40,081 bases of DNA, from the NCBI RefSeq assembly GCF_002879865.1, contig NZ_PNXY01000045.1, positions 1 through 40,081 of the forward strand, read 5' to 3'. A model generated the notes under the pieces. The model made no database searches. It saw only the letters and a list, made by a program, of their open reading frames with translations, and had not been told where the DNA came from. Both the position numbers and the translations under genes were made by a program. Source of the stretch: Paraburkholderia rhynchosiae (lineage in GTDB: Bacteria > Pseudomonadota > Gammaproteobacteria > Burkholderiales > Burkholderiaceae). Below are positions 19,055 through 25,950 of the stretch, piece by piece. Positions within the stretch are counted from its first letter, which is position 1. The number at the start of each line of letters is the position of its first letter.

Positions 19055-19871
19055 GCACGCGCCCGTGCGCTGCGCCGCCACGATGCGCGGCTGTGCGGCC
19101 GGTGCGGTATTGATGCTGGCCACCTCGCACGCGCTGGCCGGCGCCTGGACGCTGCCCGCCGGCACGGGTCAGGCAATCGTGAATACGACGGCCACGTCGA
19201 ACGACCGCTATTTCGACGACCACGGCAGTCCGTTTTCAAATCAGGCGTATCGGAAAGTCGAAACGCAGTTCGCTGTCGAGTACGGCATCACCGATTCGCT
19301 GACCGGCTTCGTCGCGCCCTCGCTGCTCGGCACGTCGGTCGGCGGCAGCGCCGGTGATCATTATTTCGGCGTCGGCTATACCGACCTCGGCTTGCGCAAG
19401 CGCGTCTACAGCGACGGCGCCAACGTGTTCTCGGTGCAAGCGACCGCCCGTGCGCCAGGCGCCCGCGACGCCGGCAATCCGGCGGAAGTCGGCTACACCG
19501 GGTTCGAGTACGACTTGCGCGCCCTGTACGGCCGCAGCTTCCAGATCGGCAACTGGCCGGCGTTCGTCGATGCGGAGTTCGGCTATCGCTTCCGCAACGG
19601 CTCGCCACCCGGCGAATACCGCGTCGACCTGACGCTCGGCGCGCGTCCGGCTGCGCAATGGCTGCTGCTGCTGCAATCGTTCAGCGTGATCTCCGACGGC
19701 GTGGGCCGCGGCGTATTCAATTTCCGCTATAGCTACTACAAGATCCAGCCCAGCGTGGTGTGGGACTTCGCGCCGAAATGGTCCGCTCAACTGGGTGTGG
19801 TCACGACCGTGGCGGGCCGAAACGCTTGGCGCGAACAAGGCGTCGCCGCCGGCTTATGGCGCCGTTTCTGA
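19023..19871 (+). CDS. Outer-membrane beta-barrel protein
   Basis: A 282-residue exported protein with a signal peptide (about residues 25-41, GAVLMLATSHALAG) after a long N-terminal extension. The mature part shows alternating strands with aromatic girdles, e.g. KVETQFAVEYGITDSLTGFV, DHYFGVGYTDLGLRKRVY, FNFRYSYYKIQPSVVWDFAP, and ends in Phe (WRRF), a classic outer-membrane insertion signal. Size fits a barrel of about 12 strands. GGAGAG five bases before the ATG at 19023 decides the start; this overlaps the preceding gene by 32 bases, so translation is coupled. In this operon it is the only candidate for an outer-membrane exit channel, though it lacks the TPR domain of BcsC. It overlaps the mannanase gene tail to tail by 18 bases. 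Confidence 0.8.
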   Translation: MNVATRKARIEHAPVRCAATMRGCAAGAVLMLATSHALAGAWTLPAGTGQAIVNTTATSNDRYFDDHGSPFSNQAYRKVETQFAVEYGITDSLTGFVAPSLLGTSVGGSAGDHYFGVGYTDLGLRKRVYSDGANVFSVQATARAPGARDAGNPAEVGYTGFEYDLRALYGRSFQIGNWPAFVDAEFGYRFRNGSPPGEYRVDLTLGARPAAQWLLLLQSFSVISDGVGRGVFNFRYSYYKIQPSVVWDFAPKWSAQLGVVTTVAGRNAWREQGVAAGLWRRF

Positions 19872-20930
19872 AACCGGCGCCGCGCCGCAACGTCGCCAGC
19901 GCGATGACAGCATGCGCTCTGCCTGCTTGCGCTGCACCGTGAAATCCGTGTCCTTCTCGCCGCCCGCGTCAGGGTCGCTGATCCAGCGCCACATGAGCAC
20001 CGTGCGGACCGCGGGCTCGTCCAGCGCATCCAGCCAATGTTCGAGCACGCGGGACTGCAGCGCTTCATCAGGCGCGGCGACGCGCTCCTCCGCGCTCTCC
20101 CACGGCTTCGCTGCGGCGCCCGCCGCCGAGCGCAGGCCGATCTCGGCGATGAGCACCGGCTTGCCTGTGCGGCGCGCCAGCGCGCGCAAATGCTCGCTGG
20201 TCTCGTGCATCACGCGGGTCCATTGCGCGGGGTCATCGTCGGCGCCAAGCACCGGGTACAGCGTGACGCCAACGCTATCGAGCAGCGGCCAGAACGTCAC
20301 CCGCTGCGCACCGTCGACGTTATGCGCGGCATACGAGAGCTCGCCATGAAAGACCCTGCGGATCCGCGCGATCAAGGCGCGCCATTCGGGACGCGCAGCG
20401 CTTTCGTCCAGTTCGGTGCCGACGACGAGACCTTCCGCGTGCTCGCGCGCCGCGACGGCGGCGATCGCGTTGAGCGCGCGCGCGTAGCCGTCGAACCACG
20501 CGTTCCAGTCTGCATCGGTGTTCATCCGTACCGCGCCTGCCCAACTGCCGGGAATCCACACCTGGGGTTTGACGATCACCTTCAGCCCGAGCCGGTGCGC
20601 GGCACGGATGCCGTCGGCGAGTTGCGCGTCGCTCATATCGACGCCCCGGCCGATCTCGCGCGAATCCGGATGCGGCTGCCACAGGAACGGAATGAGCGCG
20701 ACGGTGTTTGCGCCGGTATCGCGCATCCGCCGCATGCTCGTCAGCGCCTGCGCGGAACCGAACTGAGCCTGCTTGTCCTGGACCAGGTTGAAGCCGTGCA
20801 TCGGCACGCCACACGCCGTTGTGCCGTGCCCGGTTGCGGTCGAGATCGTCGGCAGCGTGGCCAGCACCAAGCTGAGTGCAGTCCGCGCAACGCGCGTGCG
20901 CGGTGTCGAACGGTGAAAGGCAGATGGCAT
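19854..20930 (-). CDS. GH113-type beta-mannanase, exported
   Basis: A 358-residue predicted glycoside hydrolase with a signal peptide (about residues 13-33). The TIM-barrel pattern follows family GH113 (endo-beta-1,4-mannanases): MHGFNLVQDKQAQFGS, RDTGANTVALIPFLWQ, IRAAHRLGLKVIVKPQVWIP, WNAWFDGYARALNAIA, VVGTELDES, LSYAAHNVDGAQRVTFWPLL, SVGVTLYPVLG, KPVLIAEIGLRS and KPW. The likely catalytic acid/base is Glu173 (GTEL) and the nucleophile Glu263 (AEIG). The gene runs against the operon, shares 18 bases with the barrel gene end, and diverges from ManC. I infer that it edits a mannose polymer in the periplasm, as BcsZ does for cellulose; an uptake or feeding role is possible but less supported by context. 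No clear ribosome-binding site precedes the ATG. Confidence 0.85.
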   Translation of the reverse strand: MPSAFHRSTPRTRVARTALSLVLATLPTISTATGHGTTACGVPMHGFNLVQDKQAQFGSAQALTSMRRMRDTGANTVALIPFLWQPHPDSREIGRGVDMSDAQLADGIRAAHRLGLKVIVKPQVWIPGSWAGAVRMNTDADWNAWFDGYARALNAIAAVAAREHAEGLVVGTELDESAARPEWRALIARIRRVFHGELSYAAHNVDGAQRVTFWPLLDSVGVTLYPVLGADDDPAQWTRVMHETSEHLRALARRTGKPVLIAEIGLRSAAGAAAKPWESAEERVAAPDEALQSRVLEHWLDALDEPAVRTVLMWRWISDPDAGGEKDTDFTVQRKQAERMLSSRWRRCGAAPVSETAP

Positions 20931-21027
20931 CGCGTAGCGGAATAAGAGGGGATGACGGGCTCAGGCATTCTAGCGACCGGCACAGTAAAACATCGCGCAA
21001 TCTACACTCATTGAATCGGGGTTACAC
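20931..21027. promoter_or_regulatory. Divergent intergenic region between mannanase and manC
   Basis: Only 97 bases separate the mannanase start from the ManC start, so promoters for both genes must lie here or inside the coding ends. The stretch near 20985-21020 is more AT-rich. No clear -35/-10 pair or palindrome is visible to me. Confidence 0.4.
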
Positions 21028-22464
21028 ATGAAGATCCATCCGGTAGTGCTATGCGGGGGTAACGGCACGCGCCTGTGGCCGATGTCGCGGGGCCAGTATC
21101 CGAAGCAGTATCTGAAGCTCACTGGCGAGAAAACGCTGCTTCAGCAGACCGTGTTGCGGCTCGCGCACATCACCGGCACCGCTGAGCCGATCGTCGTCAC
21201 GAATGGCGAGCAGCGCTTCCTGGTTGCCGAGCAACTGCGCCAGGCCGACGTGAAGCCGTCGTCGATCGTGCTTGAGCCGGTAAGCCGCAATACCGCGCCC
21301 GCGATTGCAGTCGCCGCGCTGCTCGCGCTGCGCGAATCACCGGATGCGCTGCTGCTGGTCCTGCCGTCGGATCACGTGATCGTCGACGAAGCGGCGTTTG
21401 CACAGGCCGTCCAGGCCGCCGTGCCGATCGCGCTCTCGCAGCATCTCGTCACCTTCGGCATGCATCCGACCGAACCACATACCGGTTTCGGCTATATCCG
21501 CCGTGGCGCGCCGCTCCCTGAAGGTGATGCCGCCTATGTAGTCGACGCCTTCGTCGAAAAGCCCGACCGCGCGAACGCCATGCAATTCATCGACGATGGC
21601 GGCTACTACTGGAATAGCGGCATGTTCCTGTTCACCGCGGCCGCGTACCTGGATGCGCTGCGCCGTCATGCGCCGGAGATCGCGCGCCAGGCCGAACTGT
21701 CGCTTGCCGGCGCCCGCTTCGACAGCGATTTCGTTCGGCTCGATGAGGCGGCGTTCGCAGCCAGTCCGAGCGTGTCGATCGATTATGCGGTGATGGAGAA
21801 GACTGCGCGCGCGGCCGTGATCGCCTCGGGCGACCTCGGATGGAGCGACGTCGGATCATGGAGCGCGCTCGCGGGGCTCGCCGATGCCGATGCGGCGGGC
21901 AATGCGCTCATCGGCGATGTGCTCGCCGAAGCGGTGTCTAACTCGTATGTGCGTGCCGAGCACCGGATGGTGGCCGCGATCGGTGTCGACAACATCGTCA
22001 TCGTGGAAACCGCCGACGCAGTCCTCGTCGCACATCGCGACAAGGTTCAGGATGTCAGGAAGATCGTCGAGCGGCTGAGCGCGTCAGGGCGTCGGGAGTC
22101 GGTCATGCATCGGCGGGTTGCGCGCCCGTGGGGCGCGTACGAAAGCATCGATGAGGGCGACCGCTTCCAGGTCAAGCGGATCGTCGTCAATCCCGGCGCG
22201 CAACTGAGCCTGCAGATGCATCACCATCGCGCGGAACACTGGATCGTCGTGCGGGGGACCGCGCTCGTCACCAACGGCGACCAGCAGATCATGCTCAGCG
22301 AAAACCAGTCAACGTACATTCCGATCGGCGTGACGCACCGGCTGACGAACCCCGGCAGGATTCCGCTCGAGCTGATCGAGGTGCAATCTGGCGCCTACCT
22401 CGGTGAAGACGACATCGTGCGTTTCCAGGATACCTATGGGCGCGCAGAGGCCGCGGCAGGCTGA
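21028..22464 (+). CDS. manC: Mannose-1-phosphate guanylyltransferase/mannose-6-phosphate isomerase
   Basis: A 478-residue bifunctional type II PMI/GMP. The N-terminal half makes GDP-mannose from mannose-1-phosphate and GTP: pyrophosphorylase signature GGNGTRLWP (10-18) and YPKQYL, then VLPSDHVI, VEKPD and WNSGMFLF. The C-terminal cupin half is the isomerase converting fructose-6-phosphate to mannose-6-phosphate: RPWGAYESID (from Arg366), QMHHHRAEHWIVVRG (Gln396, metal-binding His398-400) and QSTYIPIGVTHRL. All landmarks are present. In alginate, xanthan and related loci this enzyme provides the mannosyl donor. Here it directly follows the synthase operon on the same strand, across the opposing mannanase gene, and supports a mannose-containing product. 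A hairpin after the stop ends the unit. Confidence 0.96.
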   Translation: MKIHPVVLCGGNGTRLWPMSRGQYPKQYLKLTGEKTLLQQTVLRLAHITGTAEPIVVTNGEQRFLVAEQLRQADVKPSSIVLEPVSRNTAPAIAVAALLALRESPDALLLVLPSDHVIVDEAAFAQAVQAAVPIALSQHLVTFGMHPTEPHTGFGYIRRGAPLPEGDAAYVVDAFVEKPDRANAMQFIDDGGYYWNSGMFLFTAAAYLDALRRHAPEIARQAELSLAGARFDSDFVRLDEAAFAASPSVSIDYAVMEKTARAAVIASGDLGWSDVGSWSALAGLADADAAGNALIGDVLAEAVSNSYVRAEHRMVAAIGVDNIVIVETADAVLVAHRDKVQDVRKIVERLSASGRRESVMHRRVARPWGAYESIDEGDRFQVKRIVVNPGAQLSLQMHHHRAEHWIVVRGTALVTNGDQQIMLSENQSTYIPIGVTHRLTNPGRIPLELIEVQSGAYLGEDDIVRFQDTYGRAEAAAG

Positions 22465-22489
22465 CGCGGCTGCCTCAAGAGCAGCCGCG
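22465..22489 (+). terminator. Hairpin directly after manC
   Basis: A perfect 9-bp stem (CGCGGCTGC / GCAGCCGCG) with a 7-base loop starts at the base after the TGA. No U-tract follows. Its position at the very end of the polysaccharide locus fits a transcript end. Confidence 0.6.
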
Positions 22490-23001
22490 CGCTGCGTGCG
22501 AGATCGATACGGAGTCCGCGCAACGATGGAGCAGCTAGGTTCACGTGCCATTGGCGGCAGCAACCGGCCGCACCTGGCATATCCAAGGATTTCCTTACGA
22601 AAGTTTAAATGTCTCCCTACATCATGGAAATCTGCGTTGTGCCGTTTACTGGTTATTGCTTATTTAAATCTCTTATCCGGCGGACTCCGTTTACCGTTCT
22701 ACTTGCAATCCATGACACAGATCCTTATGGGACATCCGATGCTGTCCCTCTCTATCACGTCGGGCACGCCGCAATTCTATGGACATCCACTCGTTGCTGG
22801 CGCTGAACCGCTCCCGGCAGGCCTCCTGATCGACGCCCAACGCGAAGGGGGCCCGTTTCCGATTCGTGATCAAACACTGTGGGCTCGAGCGGCAAGGCAG
22901 CTTCGGTCACTTCCGCCCGCTTGCGCGGTCACACGGCTAAAGGGTGCCCACGCCTCATGCTGCGGCAGGCTGCCACCGCGCAACGAAGATCGCTTTGCAT
23001 C
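22490..23001. other. Intergenic region before the NarL-type regulator
   Basis: About 500 bases without a recognised gene. A stretch from about 22590 to 22720 is AT-rich compared with the neighbours and is probably the promoter region of the regulator at 23002. No RNA motif is apparent. Frames running into the regulator from upstream contain nothing family-like before its GTG. Confidence 0.4.
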
Positions 23002-23649
23002 GTGATCAGGATAATCATTGCGGGCGAACACGCGATCGTCAGAGGCGGGCTTAGGCACATCATAGCGACCGGGAGCGATATGGTCGTGACGGCCGAAGCT
23101 GGCCACGGCTCGGACCTGCTCGGCAAACTGCGCAATTGCGCAGTAGATCTGTTGCTGCTCGACATGACGATGCCCGGTGTCAGCGGCGTGGATCTGCTTC
23201 GGCGCGTGCATGCCGAACAGCCTTCGTTGCCAGTGTTGGTGCTGAGCATTCACGACGAGGCGCAGGTGGCTTCGCGCGTGTTGCGTGCTGGCGCGACCGG
23301 CTATCTGACGAAAGACAGCGACCCGGCCTTGCTGCTCGACGCGATCCGCAAGCTTGGCGACGGTGGACGCTTCATCGATCCGAAGCTCGTTGACGCCCTG
23401 GTATTCGAGACTCATCACTCCGATGTGCCGCCTCACGAAGCTTTGTCCGACCGCGAGTTCCAGGTGTTACAGATGTTGGCGGCGGGCAGAAGCATCAACG
23501 AAATCGCACAGGTCCATGCGCGGAGCGCTAAAACGGTCAGTACGCACAAGATGCGGCTGATGCACAAGCTTGGTCTCGCGAATAACGCCGAGCTCATCCG
23601 ATACGCAATACGGCATGGATTGACGCCATCGGACTTGCCGTATGGCTAA
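23002..23649 (+). CDS. NarL/LuxR-type response regulator
   Basis: A 215-residue regulator: receiver domain (1-120) with phospho-acceptor Asp54 in LLLLDMTMPGVSGVDLL and conserved Lys104 (LTKDSD), then a GerE/LuxR helix-turn-helix domain (about 145-210: LSDREFQVLQMLAAGRSINE and KTVSTHKMRLMHKLGL). The start is most likely the GTG at 23002 (reads VIRIIIAGEHAIVRGGL), lining up with the common MIRILIADDHAVVRGGL opening; the ribosome-binding site is poor. Oddly, the acidic pair that holds Mg2+ (usually DD) is GE here. No histidine kinase is adjacent, so the partner is unknown. The place between manC and two c-di-GMP enzyme genes makes it a candidate regulator of this island. Confidence 0.88.
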   Translation: MIRIIIAGEHAIVRGGLRHIIATGSDMVVTAEAGHGSDLLGKLRNCAVDLLLLDMTMPGVSGVDLLRRVHAEQPSLPVLVLSIHDEAQVASRVLRAGATGYLTKDSDPALLLDAIRKLGDGGRFIDPKLVDALVFETHHSDVPPHEALSDREFQVLQMLAAGRSINEIAQVHARSAKTVSTHKMRLMHKLGLANNAELIRYAIRHGLTPSDLPYG

Positions 23650-24131
23650 AGCTCACTCCGAATATGCGGCGGAAATTCGCTGTTTCAGTGTCGTGGTGGC
23701 GAAGCCTGCATCATCGGAGCAGTGGGAGCGGTGGTATGCGGGGAGCAGCAGCGCAGTAGGCGCGAAAGCGTGTACGCAGCGTGGCGGATCTTGGCGCCGC
23801 CGCTCCCCCGAGCGTGCTTTGCCAGCTGTCTATCAGTGAATGCGGATCATTTTTCTCGAAGAGCGCGGGGTTGACGGCACAGATGGTCAGGTGAGTTTTT
23901 TTTGGACCAGTAGCGGGCGTTGCGCGGCGGTGGATATCCTGTCTGACCGGCGTCGCGAGACGTTTCAGTCCGCCCAACGGGAGCGTAGTCGGTCCCGCGG
24001 CCACGCACACCACACGCCGCCATTCTCTCGCATCCCGTGCGCTGCGTCTTGCCGGTCTGCGTATCGCTTTCGTTTCCGTTTTCGCGGGCACAGTCTCCTA
24101 CTGTGTCGACCATGCCGCGCTGGAGAAGGCT

Positions 24132-25931
24132 GTGCGTACCCAGCTTTCACTGTCGGCAGAGCAGGCTCTGCAGCGCGAATCCCTGCCGTTTCGTGAGATC
24201 AAGGATCTCGAAAAGAATTTTCTCGATGAATTCCACCGGATCGACTCGCTTCCCGACGCGCGACAATCGCTGGCGCACGATTTCGATGCCATCTTCTATC
24301 GTCATCCCGACGGGTCTTATACGCAGCGGCCAGGTCTCTTCGAGGGCGGCCCACTGCCGGAGGGACGGCGATTCCCGAACATGTCCGCCACCTATGCGCC
24401 TGACGTCCCCCCGAATGACGATGTGAAGGCGCGCTTCGCGCTCTCCTATGTGCTGTCTTACCACTACGGCTCGGCAATGAAGGGGCGGTTTTTCAACTTC
24501 TACGGCGTCGTGCCGGAGAAGGGATTTCCGATCTATCAGGCCGCGGACATCGCAAAGGTTTTCAAGTACGAAGGACCTGATGCGCTACGGCTGGAGACTT
24601 ACGAGTTCTACTCGCGAGGCTTTGGACAAACGCACAGCGAGACATTTTTCACGAGCCTCTACTGGGATGCATCAAACGCTGCCTGGATGACGACGATCGC
24701 CACGCCCGACGCGCCGGATGCTTCGGGCAAGCACAGGATCATGGCGTGTGTCGATCTGTTGCTGGACGGCCTTATGCAACGAACGGCGAGACCGGTGCTG
24801 CCGGGTGCGCACAGCACGATCTTTGCCGCGGACAACGACGGCACGCTGATATTCGACGGCAACTACGCCGACGCCATCACGCACAGTGAGGGCCGCGCGT
24901 CCATCGCATCGCTCAGGCTGGCTGCTTACCGGCCGCTGCTCGATGCAAGCCGGCGGCTGGCGCCTGGGGCCGTGGCCCTTGTCGATGGCGGTGGCGAGAT
25001 CGTGGCCGTCGGCCGCATTCCGGAAACACCGTGGGTACTCGCCGTCCGCTATCCGAAGTCGCTGATGAAGCCGGCGATCCTCACCAACATTGCGATAGTG
25101 TTCACGGTGGCACTGCTCACGCTGCTCGTCGAAATTGTCATTCTGCGTTCGATTCTGCAGAAACAGATGGCCGAGCCGCTGAGGCGCCTGATGCTCGCCA
25201 CCGAGCTGGTCGGCCATGCCGGCGTTACGTTCAACGCGGATGAACTGCCCACGCAGTCGCAGGATGAGATTGGCCAGCTTGCGCGAGATTTTGCCGGTAT
25301 GGCCGAGCGCGTCCGGGCCGCACAGGACGCGCTCGAACAGAAAGTGGCGACCCGTACCTCCGAACTTGAGCAGCTCAACATGAGGCTGCTCAAGGTCAGC
25401 ATGACCGATGAGATGACCGGAGTGGCCAACCGGCGCGCCTTTGACCAGGCGCTCGTAAGCGGGCTCACGCGTGTCGGACGCGACCGCGGGCTGCTGATGC
25501 TCGCGATGATCGACGTCGACTGGTTCAAGCACTACAACGACCGCTATGGGCATCCGGCCGGCGATGCCTGTCTGCGCAGTGTCGCGGCAATACTGACGGC
25601 GAATGTCCGGCGGGACCACGACCTGGTCGCGCGATATGGTGGCGAGGAGTTCGCGGTCCTCGCGCAGATTGCCGGAAGCGATGATGCACTCGCGATTGGG
25701 CAAGCGCTTTGCGCCGCCATGGAGCAGGCTTCGATCGAGCATGAGCATTCACCGCTTGGCCACGTGACACTGAGCATCGGCATGGCAGTTGCCGAGGCCG
25801 ACGATCCGACTCCGCCGGAAGAGCTTCTGCTTCAGGCCGACCGTGCGCTTTACCGCGCGAAGCGCGAGGGCCGCAATCTCGTGGTGATGGCCGACCGTCG
25901 ACGTGGGCGCGCGGCGCAAACCGCGCCTTGA
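24132..25931 (+). CDS. HAMP-GGDEF diguanylate cyclase with periplasmic sensor
   Basis: From the GTG at 24132 the protein has 599 residues: a large sensor part (about 1-310, not assigned, perhaps Cache-like), a membrane helix (about 318-340, LTNIAIVFTVALLTLLVEIV), a HAMP region and coiled coil (about 341-425), and a GGDEF domain (from MTDEMTGVANRRAFDQ) with GGEEF at 503-507 and an RDHD inhibitory site at 494-497. It should make c-di-GMP. The true N-terminus is uncertain: in the same frame upstream lies a good first membrane helix (LRLAGLRIAFVSVFAGTVSY, about 24048-24107), which the sensor would need, but no ATG, GTG or TTG opens it after the TGA at 23892. The next gene starts 19 bases after the stop and should be cotranscribed. 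Confidence 0.9.
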   Translation: MRTQLSLSAEQALQRESLPFREIKDLEKNFLDEFHRIDSLPDARQSLAHDFDAIFYRHPDGSYTQRPGLFEGGPLPEGRRFPNMSATYAPDVPPNDDVKARFALSYVLSYHYGSAMKGRFFNFYGVVPEKGFPIYQAADIAKVFKYEGPDALRLETYEFYSRGFGQTHSETFFTSLYWDASNAAWMTTIATPDAPDASGKHRIMACVDLLLDGLMQRTARPVLPGAHSTIFAADNDGTLIFDGNYADAITHSEGRASIASLRLAAYRPLLDASRRLAPGAVALVDGGGEIVAVGRIPETPWVLAVRYPKSLMKPAILTNIAIVFTVALLTLLVEIVILRSILQKQMAEPLRRLMLATELVGHAGVTFNADELPTQSQDEIGQLARDFAGMAERVRAAQDALEQKVATRTSELEQLNMRLLKVSMTDEMTGVANRRAFDQALVSGLTRVGRDRGLLMLAMIDVDWFKHYNDRYGHPAGDACLRSVAAILTANVRRDHDLVARYGGEEFAVLAQIAGSDDALAIGQALCAAMEQASIEHEHSPLGHVTLSIGMAVAEADDPTPPEELLLQADRALYRAKREGRNLVVMADRRRGRAAQTAP

Positions 25932-25950
25932 AACATCTCGTATCCAATAG

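Noticed and set aside
24672..25748. A 358-codon minus-strand frame opposite the HAMP-GGDEF gene
   Set aside because: Composition typical of antisense GC-rich frames; the GGDEF protein on the plus strand is certain.
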